From assembly GCA_034696485.1 (NCBI GenBank), contig JAQIWT010000337.1:1-22985 (forward strand): a stretch of 22,985 nucleotides of DNA. Reading direction: 5' to 3'. The notes under the pieces are model-generated. The model saw only the letters and a list, made by a program, of their open reading frames with translations, searched no databases and was not told the origin of the DNA. The stretch comes from Isohypsibius dastychi (Eukaryota; Tardigrada; Eutardigrada; Parachela; Isohypsibiidae). Every line of letters begins with the position of its first letter. Within the stretch, counting starts at the first letter, position 1. Position numbers and translations under genes: made by a program. Of the stretch, positions 10,171-22,400 are shown piece after piece.

Positions 10171-10458
10171 TCACATATTCTGACTGACCACCGCATAGTC
10201 AGCTGGTTGGAGCTGGCGAATCTTGAAGAATCCATCGGCACCAGTACTGAATAGTCGATTATGAGAATCGACATCAAGCTGAATGACTCCATTTGAGGCA
10301 TTCCGGAAGAAAGATTGCTTCTTATGTTCTTCCGGGAGAACGAGGAGGCAGCCATGAACAGATAAGCCCCACACTTTAATATCACCTTCCGCCGAGCCGG
10401 TTACGAAATATTCCTGAGCCGGATCGAGAGCAATGGCTCGAATAGCAGAATCATGAGC
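10171..10458 (-). CDS. rbc-1: rbc-1 terminal exon: last WD40 blades and stop
   Basis: It begins AHDSAIRAIALDP, then FVTGSAEGDIKVWGL and LFSTGADGFFKIRQL, closing the C-terminal propeller, and ends ADYAVVSQNM before TGA (10171-10173). The acceptor is TTTTCAG before 10458. It matches the end of the DMXL family as I recall it. Confidence 0.95.
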   Translation of the reverse strand, partial: AHDSAIRAIALDPAQEYFVTGSAEGDIKVWGLSVHGCLLVLPEEHKKQSFFRNASNGVIQLDVDSHNRLFSTGADGFFKIRQLQPADYAVVSQNM

Positions 10459-13400
10459 CTGAAAACACAAAATCCATCATAACATGTCAGTGATCGGACA
10501 CATGATTTTTCCCGTGTAAATCTTGAAGAATGTCTGGAACCGTTTTTGTGAACTTCCCGTTTTCTTGAAGCCGGGGTTCACAAACCCGTTCTTGTGAACC
10601 GCTCAAGGTTCACAAACCCAGTTTTCTTGAACCCAACCGCTTTTCTGAACCGATTCACGAAACCCGTTTTCTTGAACCCTCCACCGTTTACGGTTTTTGT
10701 CACTTGGAAATCAGAGAGAATAGCTCATCTGATATTACAGCTCAGTTTTAGTTTAAATTTTTCAGTGAGCCGTTTCAAGATGAAAACGCCAGTATTTCTG
10801 CTCCCTAATTTCGAGGTGACAACAACCTAAACGGTGGAGGGTTCAAGAAAACGGGTTTTGTGAACCGGTTCAGAAAAAAGGTTGGGTTCAAGAAAACTTT
10901 TGTGAACCTTGAACGGTTCACAAAAATGGGGTTTGCGGACCCCGGGTTCAAGAAAACGGGGCGTTCACAAAAACGATTACAAACGTCTGCACCGGAAAAA
11001 ACACATTTTCTGAACACGTCAGAACCTACCTGAAATTTCTGTCGTAGCTGTCGTTGTCGGACATCAAACAAACAAACATCTCCTTTCTTCCCACAAGTGA
11101 TCAGCATATTATGCTGCGACGCAAACGCCAGCGCCGAAGCCCCATTCTCATGACAAATAAAAGAAGCCACAACTGACTTTTTTGGTGGAAGAAGAGTATC
11201 CCAAATAGCCACATTCCGGCTTTCCGAAGCATGTCCCGCCGTCGCGATGATGCTCGATGATCCGAGGAATGAAAATGCGGAACAAGTTTTATTATGACAC
11301 TGAAGTGACATGTAAGGAGCAGCGTTGTTTGAAGAGGTGCCCAGTTGCCAGAAACTGACTACTCCATCGGCGTCACCAGCAGCGAATTTGTTTCCCTGAC
11401 TGCTGAACTCGAGGTGATTGATCTTGGCCATACTTTGAGTTGGACGTACGGTGGTCAGGGCATTTGGGTGGCCGAATTCCCATAAACGAATCGAGCCGTC
11501 TGTAGAGCCACTGAGGTAGTAGGGAAGAAGCGGATGAGAGGTCAAACGACGGACTTCTTTAAACGGTCGTTTGTGCATCTGAAATGAAAGAAATCAGACG
11601 AAAAAACAAACACGAACCCTAATAACACGATCCAAAAATGAGGAAAAAAAATCCGGTGAAAAACAAAAAAAATAATTCAGAGTACCGATACGACTAATTT
11701 GAATGCAAAAGGAAAACATCAACTGAATAAATAATGAATGGAGATACTCCCAATGCATTCCAGTTGAACGAAAAAAAACAACTCCAGTGGAATAAAACCC
11801 GATTCAACACAAGTAAAATCAATTCACCGAAAAAATCCGGAAAACGTCGTGAACGAGACATGCGGGGTAAGATCCCAACAAAATCAGAAGAATGAATTAA
11901 GATAAAACAGGAACAAAAACATGACACGAATCAGAGCATGTGAAACCAGCAACAGAAAACGAAAGAGACCCGAAAGCGAAGCCAACGCAAAACAAACCCA
12001 GAAAACTTCAGAACTCAAGACTAGGAAATGAAAATGCGACGAAGGAAAGTGAAAGAAAGCGTGCTCCATGCAACAAACTGGCACATCACACCTTCTTCGA
12101 AAACGCCTAGAAGAACTAACCTTCTGCATCATGTAACCACTTCGACCGACGATATAGTTGGCAAAATGTTGATTACCGAAACCGGGCATGTTGAAACCTT
12201 TAAGCTGCGTCCACAGGAAAAAGAGAAGAAAAAACACCCGATTAGCAACCCCAAAGAGCCCATCACCGGAGCACACACACATGAAGCTAATTTCTACGAA
12301 ATTTTTATCGATCAAAAAAAATTGCACTGGAGAGCATCTGCCTTTAAAAATTTCTTCGAAAAAAAGGAATTTAGGCGATTGATATCGTTTTCAGTTGAGA
12401 AAGTGGAATTCAGTTCTTACCACATAGGCGCCGCGCGTCGAGACCTGGTAATGTCCAGTTAGCGGGTTCGAGACCGCTTTGGAAAGGTCACTAGGTGGTC
12501 GGTCAGCTGGTGTTTGTAAAACGATAAATTCCGGGTCAACTTTATCCAAAATCTGATTCTTCATAGTCAACAAACTAAATTCCGTCTCATCTTGTAACCA
12601 TCCTTCCGGATCCAACAACTGGGCGATGTTCACCTCATGAATCTCCTTCGACGTGCTAACGGCTATCAGTTTGCGGTTGGAGCAGTTTGAAGCAAAGGCA
12701 CTGATTATGTCCTGATCTTTATGAACAATCCGGATGGCGTCTCGAGAGAATCGCGGAATATCGTCAGCGGAATTGAGGTCATAGATGGTGTCCATGGAAG
12801 GAAGTTCTGATTTCCGGTGCTTGAACATGTATTTCACGAATGTCTCCTAAAATATCAACCAATTATTACATCAAGATTACTAAGATTATTATTACAATCA
12901 AAATTTCTGTGTAAGGCACCAAAGCATTTTAATAAAAGTTTCTCAAATATTGTTGTGGCAAAATTTTCTCTGGAAGAAACTAGCAAACAGATCAGACTAC
13001 AAACCTGAAGATACTCCTGATGTATCAAGTAGCTCCAAAGCCTCTTGATCGGAAGTGCAGCCGGCGTTTCCGACTGGAACGGTGTATTATTTGGTTCCAA
13101 CAGAATCACATACGGGTTCCTTTTATTCGGGTCAAAATCATACCCTGAATAGGTATTCGGTACAAACTGCGGCGGCGCAGTTCCAAACTCATCCAGGGTT
13201 TTCATCGCCGAATTCTGCCAATCATCAAGCATCTTCGTTGTCTTATGAAGCACCGGCGATAACACCGGTAAATCTTGCTGCTCGATCGAAACCGTCGTCA
13301 GAACTTGTTGCAGAAGTCTAGAAGCGACCTTGATAATCACCAACCGAAGAATCGCCCAACTGTAGGAATACGGATCAGAATGTTCATTTTGCGCTCTTCT

Positions 13401-16400
13401 GCTGATTTCGTCCAATTCCAGCTCATTGGGCTCTTCTTCTTCGTCACTAGCGACGGATTCAGATGAATCATAGTCGACAAAGGGTGGGTTGGCGGAAGTG
13501 TCTAGCTGGGGCTTCCGAAGAAGATGTTCGACGATGCCGACTTCCGGTGGGACGAAGACTTCTTGGAATGATGAAACGTTGCTTATTTGAGCTTGTGGGT
13601 CCAGGCTGAGTGGAACAGGACTTGGTGTTTTACTACTGCCGGATAGGTGCAGTCCGAGGACTTTAGTGTTGAGAAGATTCCGGGATTTGGTGACGAAATC
13701 TTGGGCAGGGCTCGAGACAACCGAAATCACTACAGAAATCTTATTATCAGAGTTATCTTCTATACGTATAGCTGACCGTTTACCTGATTTTCTCCGATCG
13801 ATACTTCCAGTCCGGTTGACCTTCTTCGCTCCTCCTCCAAACATGGCCGACCAAGTTTTCACATTGAAGCTGATCCCAACCAGTCGAAACAACAAGTTGA
13901 AATCTCTAGTAGCCAATCCAGCCGTCAGCAACGACATATAAACCGCCACATACGCCTCCATCAACAACACATACAGCCTCGGTGAGTTTTCATCCCGTTC
14001 CCTGGCTAACAGCGCTCTCAAACTCTGCACCCCAGGCCATTTACTCGGCTGCGTCGTGGGCATCAACCTTCCGCCCACTTCCGTGTTCCTTCTTTGTCGC
14101 TGCTGAGTGAAATAATATCCACCAGAGTTGATCAAAGTCGCAGCCAGAGCTTCCAGGGTTGATGATGACGTATGAAGATTCTTCGCCGAATACGCGTCAC
14201 TATCACATAGAGACTGATAGGTGCATGCAGAAAGGGCAAGTGCAATGTCTCTAGTAGTGTAGATGGGACCAAGTGCTTCACCGGGCATAGGTGGGCTTTT
14301 CTTTTCGGCGATGGATTCCAGAAGGTCGTGGGACATATTAGAGATAAGGTTCACCGGATCGCAGGAGATGGACATTGGACCGGTGAGGAATGCAGACAGA
14401 AGCGGAAGTGTAGTCACGAATGGGATCGGGGTCAGGAGTTGCTGCTGTTGTTGAACGGAGCCTTGATACAACTCGTGGGCAAGGAGAGCCAGCTCCATGT
14501 AGACAGAAGTGAGTACACCACCGTTTCCGCCGTATAACTGAAAGAAGAACAACTTATGAGCAAAAAGACATAACTGGTGAAATGTCTACCACCGAATGTC
14601 TTTCTCGTACCTGACAATGGTGGACCAGAGAACGCAGCAGTTGCTGGTTGTTCTGCAGCCAGATTTTCCTTCTCGTCATCCGCTGCAATCTTGAATCGAA
14701 ATCCATCTTCTCCGCCGTCATAACCTCATGCAAAGACGCATGTTCCCCAGAAGATAAAATCAGATTCCGATCATCCACTTCCAAATGATTCGGTTTCGCT
14801 TGATGGAGTTTAGCCGCCAACGCTGCTCCACTTTTGTAACACAACAACTTCAAAATCTCCACTTCCTTCTCCAGCCACATGTACAAAATATATCTCAGCT
14901 GTCCACCATCATTTTCCGCACCAGAAGCCAGAGTTCCCAACTCTTCCATTAGAATCTTCAATCCAGCAATAAACTTGAGCTGTTGCGCCATAATATCCGT
15001 TCGTTTCGACAAATCAACCGCGTTTGAGAGTATACTCGATCGGCGCGATGGGCTTGGTGACCTCGACACTGGTCTGCTGAATGAACGAATGGACCCCTTC
15101 TCGCTCTGATCATCGTCATCATCCCAATCCAGTTTCAGTTCCTCCTCTTCCTTGATCCCATTCTGAAATCTTCCAACTGAGGGAGAAGCCCAGTCGACTT
15201 CAACAGCGGGGACTTTGACCTCCTCGATTCTACTGAGTCTGTCCCCGAAGTTCGTTATGGTGTTTTCGCGGGTAGTGATGGACAAATCGGGGGTCTCGTC
15301 ATAGAAGAACTCTGGAAGTTTTGAGAGAACTTCTAAAGCGAGAAGAGGACAACCGGCCCGGAAGTAGACATGGGCGGTTTTGAAAAACAATCGCCGTTCG
15401 ATGGAGGATATCGCATCTTTCTTTGGAGCCTTTGTGCTCGCTTGCACGTGACGGACCACGATGGGATGATTTCTGGAATACAAAGTGGAATTTTTAGGAC
15501 ATTTCGTGAAACCTGAACGACAACGCTTACGAGATTTGTGCACAGTGAGACAGAGAACACAGTCTGAACTCTGAATCTGTTTTACGAGGTAGGAAAACCA
15601 ATGCAAAATGTTCATACACAACTTCCCACTTTTTTGAATTAATCACTTATTAAAAACGCCAAAAAATTCTGATCAATAACTCTTTCTAATGATTTCCATA
15701 GTACACCTTACAAAAACAAAAAAAAAGGCAAAAATCGTACGAACGAAAATCATACGGGAAATTAAATTATAAAAAATGCATATCAGAAACAAGGAATGGA
15801 AGTGACAATCTTTATCAAAGCTGATCCAGTCTAAACCGCTTCCGATTACGAGAATCACGACCAAATCTGCGACACTTCAGCCTCAAGTCTACAAGATATT
15901 TCAAGTAAACTACAATAAAGCCAACCAACCTGAGATAATCGTAGAAGTTGAATATGCTAGGCTTGACTTCTCCAAGCCCGACGTCCTTCTCCTCAAGCAA
16001 AACTTGCAATGATGGTGCATACTCTCTCAATATCCAGTGCGCCATACTCTGCAGGAACGGATCATGTGAAGGTCCAACTGGGTCACCTTCCGCATTAGTC
16101 GAATCTTCTTGGACAGGATCGATGACATACTCCTGTAGCAGTTTCACTTGGTTGTCACTAACAGTCCCAAATTCGTCTCCATCATAAAGCCGAACAACCG
16201 TCAGAGCCAGCTGGATGTCAAACAGTTTGGTCATGATGATGTCAATGGCGTCTTTGACGGCACCTCCCAATAAAAAGAATGCGGCAGCGTGTTCGAAGCG
16301 CTGTTTGCCGAGCAGAGCGAAAGCGTTCTTGAGAGCGGCTTTGCGCCATCTGTCTTGAGTGAAATCATTGCTGAAGAATTCGATCATTTTGTGGTCTTTG

Positions 16401-19400
16401 ATGAGACGAAATAACGCGGCTACGAGGTTCTTGCGCTTCATGGCCAAGTAGAACAAGGCTGCGTCCAGCGGGTTCTGGGTCGACTGCAAACACAAACAGA
16501 TACGTAAATCGAGATAAAATGTCCATAGCTGCTAATCCTAGCTTTGACGGTATGAAAGTTTGGCTATACACGACGACGAGATTCCAGAATTTATTGTCTT
16601 CCGCGAATTCTAATCTTAAATAGACTTCCTGAATCAAACTGATTGCATGAGCAGTCCGCACAAAAGCAGTCCGTACAAACAGCAGTCGGTACAAAAGATC
16701 GAAAGATACCACGTTGAGATTTTCAGACCAACATGCGGCTGTCACAGGTGGCGCTGGGTGAGCATGAATCCGACCCCAAACAACAGACAGAACACAATCC
16801 ATTTGACAGAATATCACTCTGCCAAGTGCTGGTGACCAACAGCCAATCGTTCGGTTGGAAGCATTCTGATTGGCTGGCCAAAAGAGCGGAAAAACTTGAC
16901 TCCGCCCCCGACACTTGGAAAACTGCCGAGTCATGAGGACAACATTTCGGCCGTTGGCTGAATCCATCCCAAAAGTTCAAAACATTTTTTATCGGACCTT
17001 CATCTCCAGAAGTGAACCTTGATACACCAAAGACTCCGGAACTAGCACGACCTTTCGGAAACTTCAAAATTTTGATAACTTATCAAACAATAACAACTTC
17101 CCACCAAGAGAAGAGATCCCAGAAGAATCCAGGAGAAGGAAAAGAAGGGAGCAGGAAGTTTTCAGGTCCCAGAATTATTATCAAAGTAAACCAGTACAAC
17201 TCATTGTTTTGAAAAATTCCATTTTCGGAAGAATTTAGGACATCTGACGTCATCAAGGGCCATTCGAAGTTTTTCCGATGAGTAGCAAAAAGCCGCCAAA
17301 ATATCTTGCTTTACAGAAATCAGGTTAGTCTGACCAACAGCTCCCAGTCCCACCTAAGATTAAGTCAAACTCTGGTACTTTCACAGAAAAGTTAACACAA
17401 TTCAGAGCAACAACCTGATCGGTCCCTCCCCAAGAATGGAACACATTATCGACGTATTCTATCCTCCTGAAGTATTGCAAGAAATGGGAAACAACGCCGT
17501 GGAGGAATTTCCGACACTGACTACAATAATCAAAACAGTGGCTTATTTCCTGAAGTTGCTGGAGCATTTCGAAAGAAAATATCCGATCCTGTACAAGGCA
17601 TATAAAATCATCACAAATGCCGTGGAAATCATGAGCTACGTGCGCAACCTAATCCGACGACATCGTGAATCTAACGACCTCTTGGTTTAAATGCCCGTGT
17701 GTTTTGTTTCTTGTGAAACAACTAACATCTCGAAATTTGTTTTCTTCCGCCTTTTTCATCAGCGGGTTTTATATCGAAGTGTCTTAATGTTGGCTTGAAA
17801 ACAGGAAACAAATAAACTTGAAAATGAACTTGTGTGCCGAAAAAAGTACTTGTAAGTTGCAATAAACGGCGTTGTTATAAACCAAAACCCTTATCTCTCC
17901 CAATATGCAAATAACAGCCATTCTGTTATCACTCACGGGTTCAAAGTACCAAAACACACGCTGTTTTTTAGCGACCGCCAGCCAGCTGAGAAATTCAGCG
18001 CCAGACGTTCAGTCAAGCCATTTCGCGTCACCCTCTCTGGCCGCTGCTAGCAAAGCACACGTTTTCCTGATCCGCCAGTCTGTTATCGTTTTGTTATGCG
18101 CTTGTCGGAAGTAGATCGTTCTAGCGCATCAAGGTAGTCAACACCAGATACAGGAGTCTTCTCTGAGACCAATGAAAAGAACACCCGCTCCAACGACAAA
18201 TTGAGAAACGGAGTGACTAACGAAGTCCAGCTAATCTGACGAACCCACCCCTGTTGGAACCTCCCAGAAAAGAGATTAGGAAAAGTCAAAAGGTGTCCAA
18301 TACTAGACGCTTCTCTTTGCCTTCAGTCGCTTCAACAACGAAGCAAACGCTTTTCATTATTCGTTTTTCGTTGTCGGCAAAACAACTGGACTGATCAGCT
18401 GGAATATTCCAAAGGAGACCAACGGCAAAGTGTTCACTCTTCAACAGCTGCAGGCAGGTAAGGCTACTTTTTCCTCATCCAGGAAGCAGAGCGGTATCCT
18501 AAATCCTCTTCATCTTCTCTATCAACTGAACCCACCTTCAACGATCTGTCTGTTTTATCACCATGAAAGTCTGCCTATCCTAAAATCTAATCTATACTCT
18601 TTGATCAACAGGTTGGACAGGCTATGGCCAAAATCTTCAAACTTCCCCCTGGAATGGCGTTCTCAGCCCCGCATATTGCGAGTGTCAACAGCCACGCGCC
18701 GCCTTCTTCCCAACATCCCATGCAAGGGAAATCTTTTGGCAAGCGCATCTCGCTCGTGAAAACGCGATTCAAAGCCAACAATCCTAAAGTCTGGCGATAT
18801 GGAGGGTATGCCTGGAAAGCGATCTGCATGGTTTCGGTCATCTTCACCTTCGCTCACGGAGCAATGAAAATTGCTGACCAAATCAACGGAGCAGGAGTTC
18901 ATCTCTCGGAATCCACCATTCAAGGAATCAGCTCATCCATTCCCCCCTGCCAGTGCTCAAACTGCACCACCACCTCAATGTTCTTCACGCTTTTCGGATT
19001 CAACAACCTTCCAAAAGATCATGGCTAATCCAGGCCCAAAACTGCCCTTCCTTCCGGTCCATTAAATTATTTCACGAGACGACCGAAAGCCATGAAGAAA
19101 CAACAGCGCTAAATTTGATGATGTCATCTGACCTTTTTGTTGCGGTAAAATAACAAATGCTGTTTGCCCCTCAGCGATCTGTCGTCTGATCGGGCTCATT
19201 TCCTCAGTAAAAAGCTTGATGTTATCACATCTCCAAAAAAAGCATTCCCAAAACTAATTCATTCTTTTTTCTAAGACTGACCGGAAGGGAAAACGGCAAT
19301 AAAGTTGAACCTGAACTTTCCCGTGGTCTGAACATGTGTATTCGTTATCACTGGCAACAATGGCCTGCTTTCCGGAAGCTACACACTTCTATTGTTTCTC

Positions 19401-22400
19401 GACCCTAACTCTCGAATTCGGGCAAAAGTCACCTGATAAATTTACAATCCGCGTCCGTTGACGGTAAAATTTCATCTAATGACTCACCTGAAAGGCATTC
19501 TTGGCCAACTTTTCCACGACCGTCTTCAGTAGGACATTGCTCCTCAGCCACCAACCAATGCCGAGTTCGCGCACATCCGACCATTTCATTTCGCCATGGA
19601 TGATATTAGTCACTGCATTCAAAAGCTCTTGTTGGTTTTCCGAGTGAAATGCCCAAGCGACGTAGCTCGACTCAAGTCCATGCTTCTGTAGTGAGGCGCG
19701 CTGATTGTGCGGAATACATCGCATCAGATAAACGTGTTGTCGAACGGCGAGAAGATATCGAAGGCCGCATGGATCAACGTTCTCTGTTGTGGCACGTGCG
19801 TCTGTGGTTTCTTCTGGTTCCGTCTGCACAGTCAGACTTCCGCTGCAGTTCGCTACTGTGTTGGCCAGAGCCAGCAAATGCATCTGATCCAGACTTGATA
19901 GAGCTGTAACAAAGAGCAAACAATGGCTCAGAATTCGGAACGTGCTTCTCTTGTACACTGCTTGCTGCTCAGTAATCGGAATTCAGAAAACAGGTAGAAA
20001 TACATAAAAACAAATGATGAATTGTAAAGTGAGTAAATATCACACGGATATTATGCTGAATAAGTTAGCAAACAATAAAAACCACAAGTCGGATAGAAAT
20101 GCAAAATGCTTAACAAAAAATTTACCGGTGACCTTTCCCGGAGAAACAGATTTACTGAACAGAAATTTATAATCAGTTTGAAACCAAGATGGAGGAACAT
20201 ACGAATGTGCGATTTTTTAATCAAAAAAGAACAAAAACTGACCACAGCGGCCGGTCTTGAAAAAATTTCGAAAATCAGACAAAATAGTTTTAATTTTGCA
20301 CACCGAGGGAAACCTTACTAATTACTGGATAAAAATACAACCTACATAACATTACAACCCATGCTATTCCAAGATCTCGGTCCAGAAAACACACTTTTCA
20401 TCGTTACACAAGAGAAATAAGAAGAATTTCGATCTGAACATGGTTCGGTTTTTTTCGGTTTGACAAACAAAAATAATTCAAAACGACAGTGATCAACATT
20501 GAGATGATAAATCCGAATCGAATTAATTTCCAGCCTTCCACCGAACTCTGTCATCCTCATTCTCGTGCTATATATTTTAGTCAGTAAAACAATATCTCAA
20601 GAGCTTTTTACGCTGATTACCAACCTGGTAGATGCATGTGTGTCAAAAGATGGATCAACTGAGCGGCTTGATGGGGCCCAAATGAATAAATGTCCGGATT
20701 TCCTTTCAGTTTTGCAGCGCGACTTTTCTTTCTCGGCGAATCCACCCGATCTTCCTCATCTTCATCATCATCGAGAATATCATCCAAATCATCTTCATCC
20801 TGCTTCGAGCTGAACAACGCATCATAGCTCTCCTGAGCATCAGCTCGCTGGGTCTGGTGAGTATCAGCCTCCAACAGCGCAAATAACGGCAAAGGGGGAA
20901 CCGCTTCGATTTCGACATAATCCAACTGCAGATCTTCTAGTTGGCCAGAACCGACCAATTCTGTCGTCGGGCTCATGGCAATCGACTTCCGACGTCCAAT
21001 GGACATTTGCCTGAAATTCATACATGGTCAAAACAGCCGATTTCAAATCAATGAAATCGTCAGCTAGACGACGTCTGGCAAACGATCAGCAACTGAGCCA
21101 AACAAAAACCGATCAACTCTTCTTCTAGTCACAGCATTCCAGGGAGCGGCAAAGATATCGAACGCGATATGGGTCAGCTGGAACGAGCAATGTGCACATT
21201 CCGAGATAAAACCAACCGATATGCATTTCAAACGAGAATACATGCCGCGAAAAAATTCTTTCTGATTAAGGTCACTGAAAATAAAGCTACAAGTCTCTCA
21301 ACAACAGCCTAGGCTGGAGTGTGGCGAGCATTAGCCAGGGACTCGATTTTTGGCGCGCAATACTGGTTACTGCCCGCCTCAACCACTTGTCCATATTACA
21401 AATCGAGCATTTCTAAAACTCCACCAAAACGATCTAGCGGCAAAGGTAAATAATCATCGGCCAATAATTCGGTATGTCAACATCGAATGCAATGGGAGAA
21501 ATTCGTGTTTTCCCGTAACGCACACACGAAAGCACAATTTATCGCTAACTGACCGAATGAGCCCACACCCATTTTAGGGCCTTCATTTCCCTGTCTCTCA
21601 TTTTGAAAGTTCTGCGTTTCGATTTTCCACAAAGAATGAATTCATTTCAGCCACGCGTCTTCTTCAGAATGAAATTCCCCAAACGCATAACAATCGTGCT
21701 ATCACGTGTGATCATGGGGATAATCTCAAGGGGGGGGGGGGGTGGCAAACAGTCGTAAAATATTACCGAAAACGGGTTGACACATTTTTCTTACACCCGA
21801 GCTGTTCAGAGAAACTCACCGTGACAGCCTTCCGTCTTCCAGCTCGATTTCTGGTGACTGCGCATTTCCGGGCACAGCAGATTTGATACACCTCAACAGA
21901 TGGGCCAGAATCGCCTGTACCCGCTTCAGCCTGCCAAAGTTCAGCAGCTCGGTCAGCTGTTTTGGATGATATTGTGGTAAAACCGGCGCGGCGATCCGAG
22001 CCGCCTCAAATAAACCTCGATCCAGAACAATATCCCCCAGAATTTCCTTCTTGACTGCAACTTGGCTAGTTTGAGTCATTGTTTTTCGGGACTTGCTCTT
22101 CTTCAAATAATCTGTCGACATCAGAGACGGAAGCGTTTTCGAAGTTTTCATCCGACTTGACGATGTTCCCATTTTCAGAAGGTTCGAGTAAGACAGATCT
22201 CGAGCATCTGCCAGTGAAGACCCCACATCATCCAGCTCTCCGTTTTTCTTCCACTGGGAGTAGACATACATTTCGTTATCCATTCCTGAAACAAAACAAA
22301 GGTCACTCACACCGATCATGCAATCATGTCATGTGAAAAGCAGAAACTGAACTGATCTACCACAGTTTCAGCTCAAACTCAGCTAATTTCACAACTTCCT

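Larger units (their letters stand above)
16484..19487 (-). other. rbc-1: 3,004-bp rbc-1 intron hosting two opposite-strand genes
   Basis: It is bounded by GTGAGT (19487) and TGTTTGTGTTTGCAG (16484). It is about four times longer than the next largest intron here. It contains plus-strand genes at 17436-17690 and 18624-19028 with their own poly(A) signals, plus a triplicated 15-16-bp repeat at 16650-16696. The stretch 16700-17380 holds no supported gene and may contain the first nested gene's promoter. Confidence 0.9.

Noticed and set aside
10805..11029. Minus-strand open frame continuing from the WD40 exon into FLNP-type repeats
   Set aside because: It is readthrough into the fold-back element. 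The GTAGGT donor at 11029 and the phase-0 join to AHDSAIRAIALDP restore the conserved WD40 blade.
12465..12475. B-box-like GGTTCGAGACC suggesting a tRNA
   Set aside because: It lies within a well-supported coding exon, with no A-box and no cloverleaf fold around it.
17905..18114. 69-codon plus-strand frame between the nested genes, starting MQITAILLSLTGS
   Set aside because: It has a weak signal-peptide look but no conserved feature, no own poly(A) signal, and it lies in the likely promoter of nested gene 2.
21350..21577. 75-codon plus-strand frame in the 809-bp rbc-1 intron
   Set aside because: It opens at a non-ATG codon, shows no motif, and has no poly(A) signal in a useful place.
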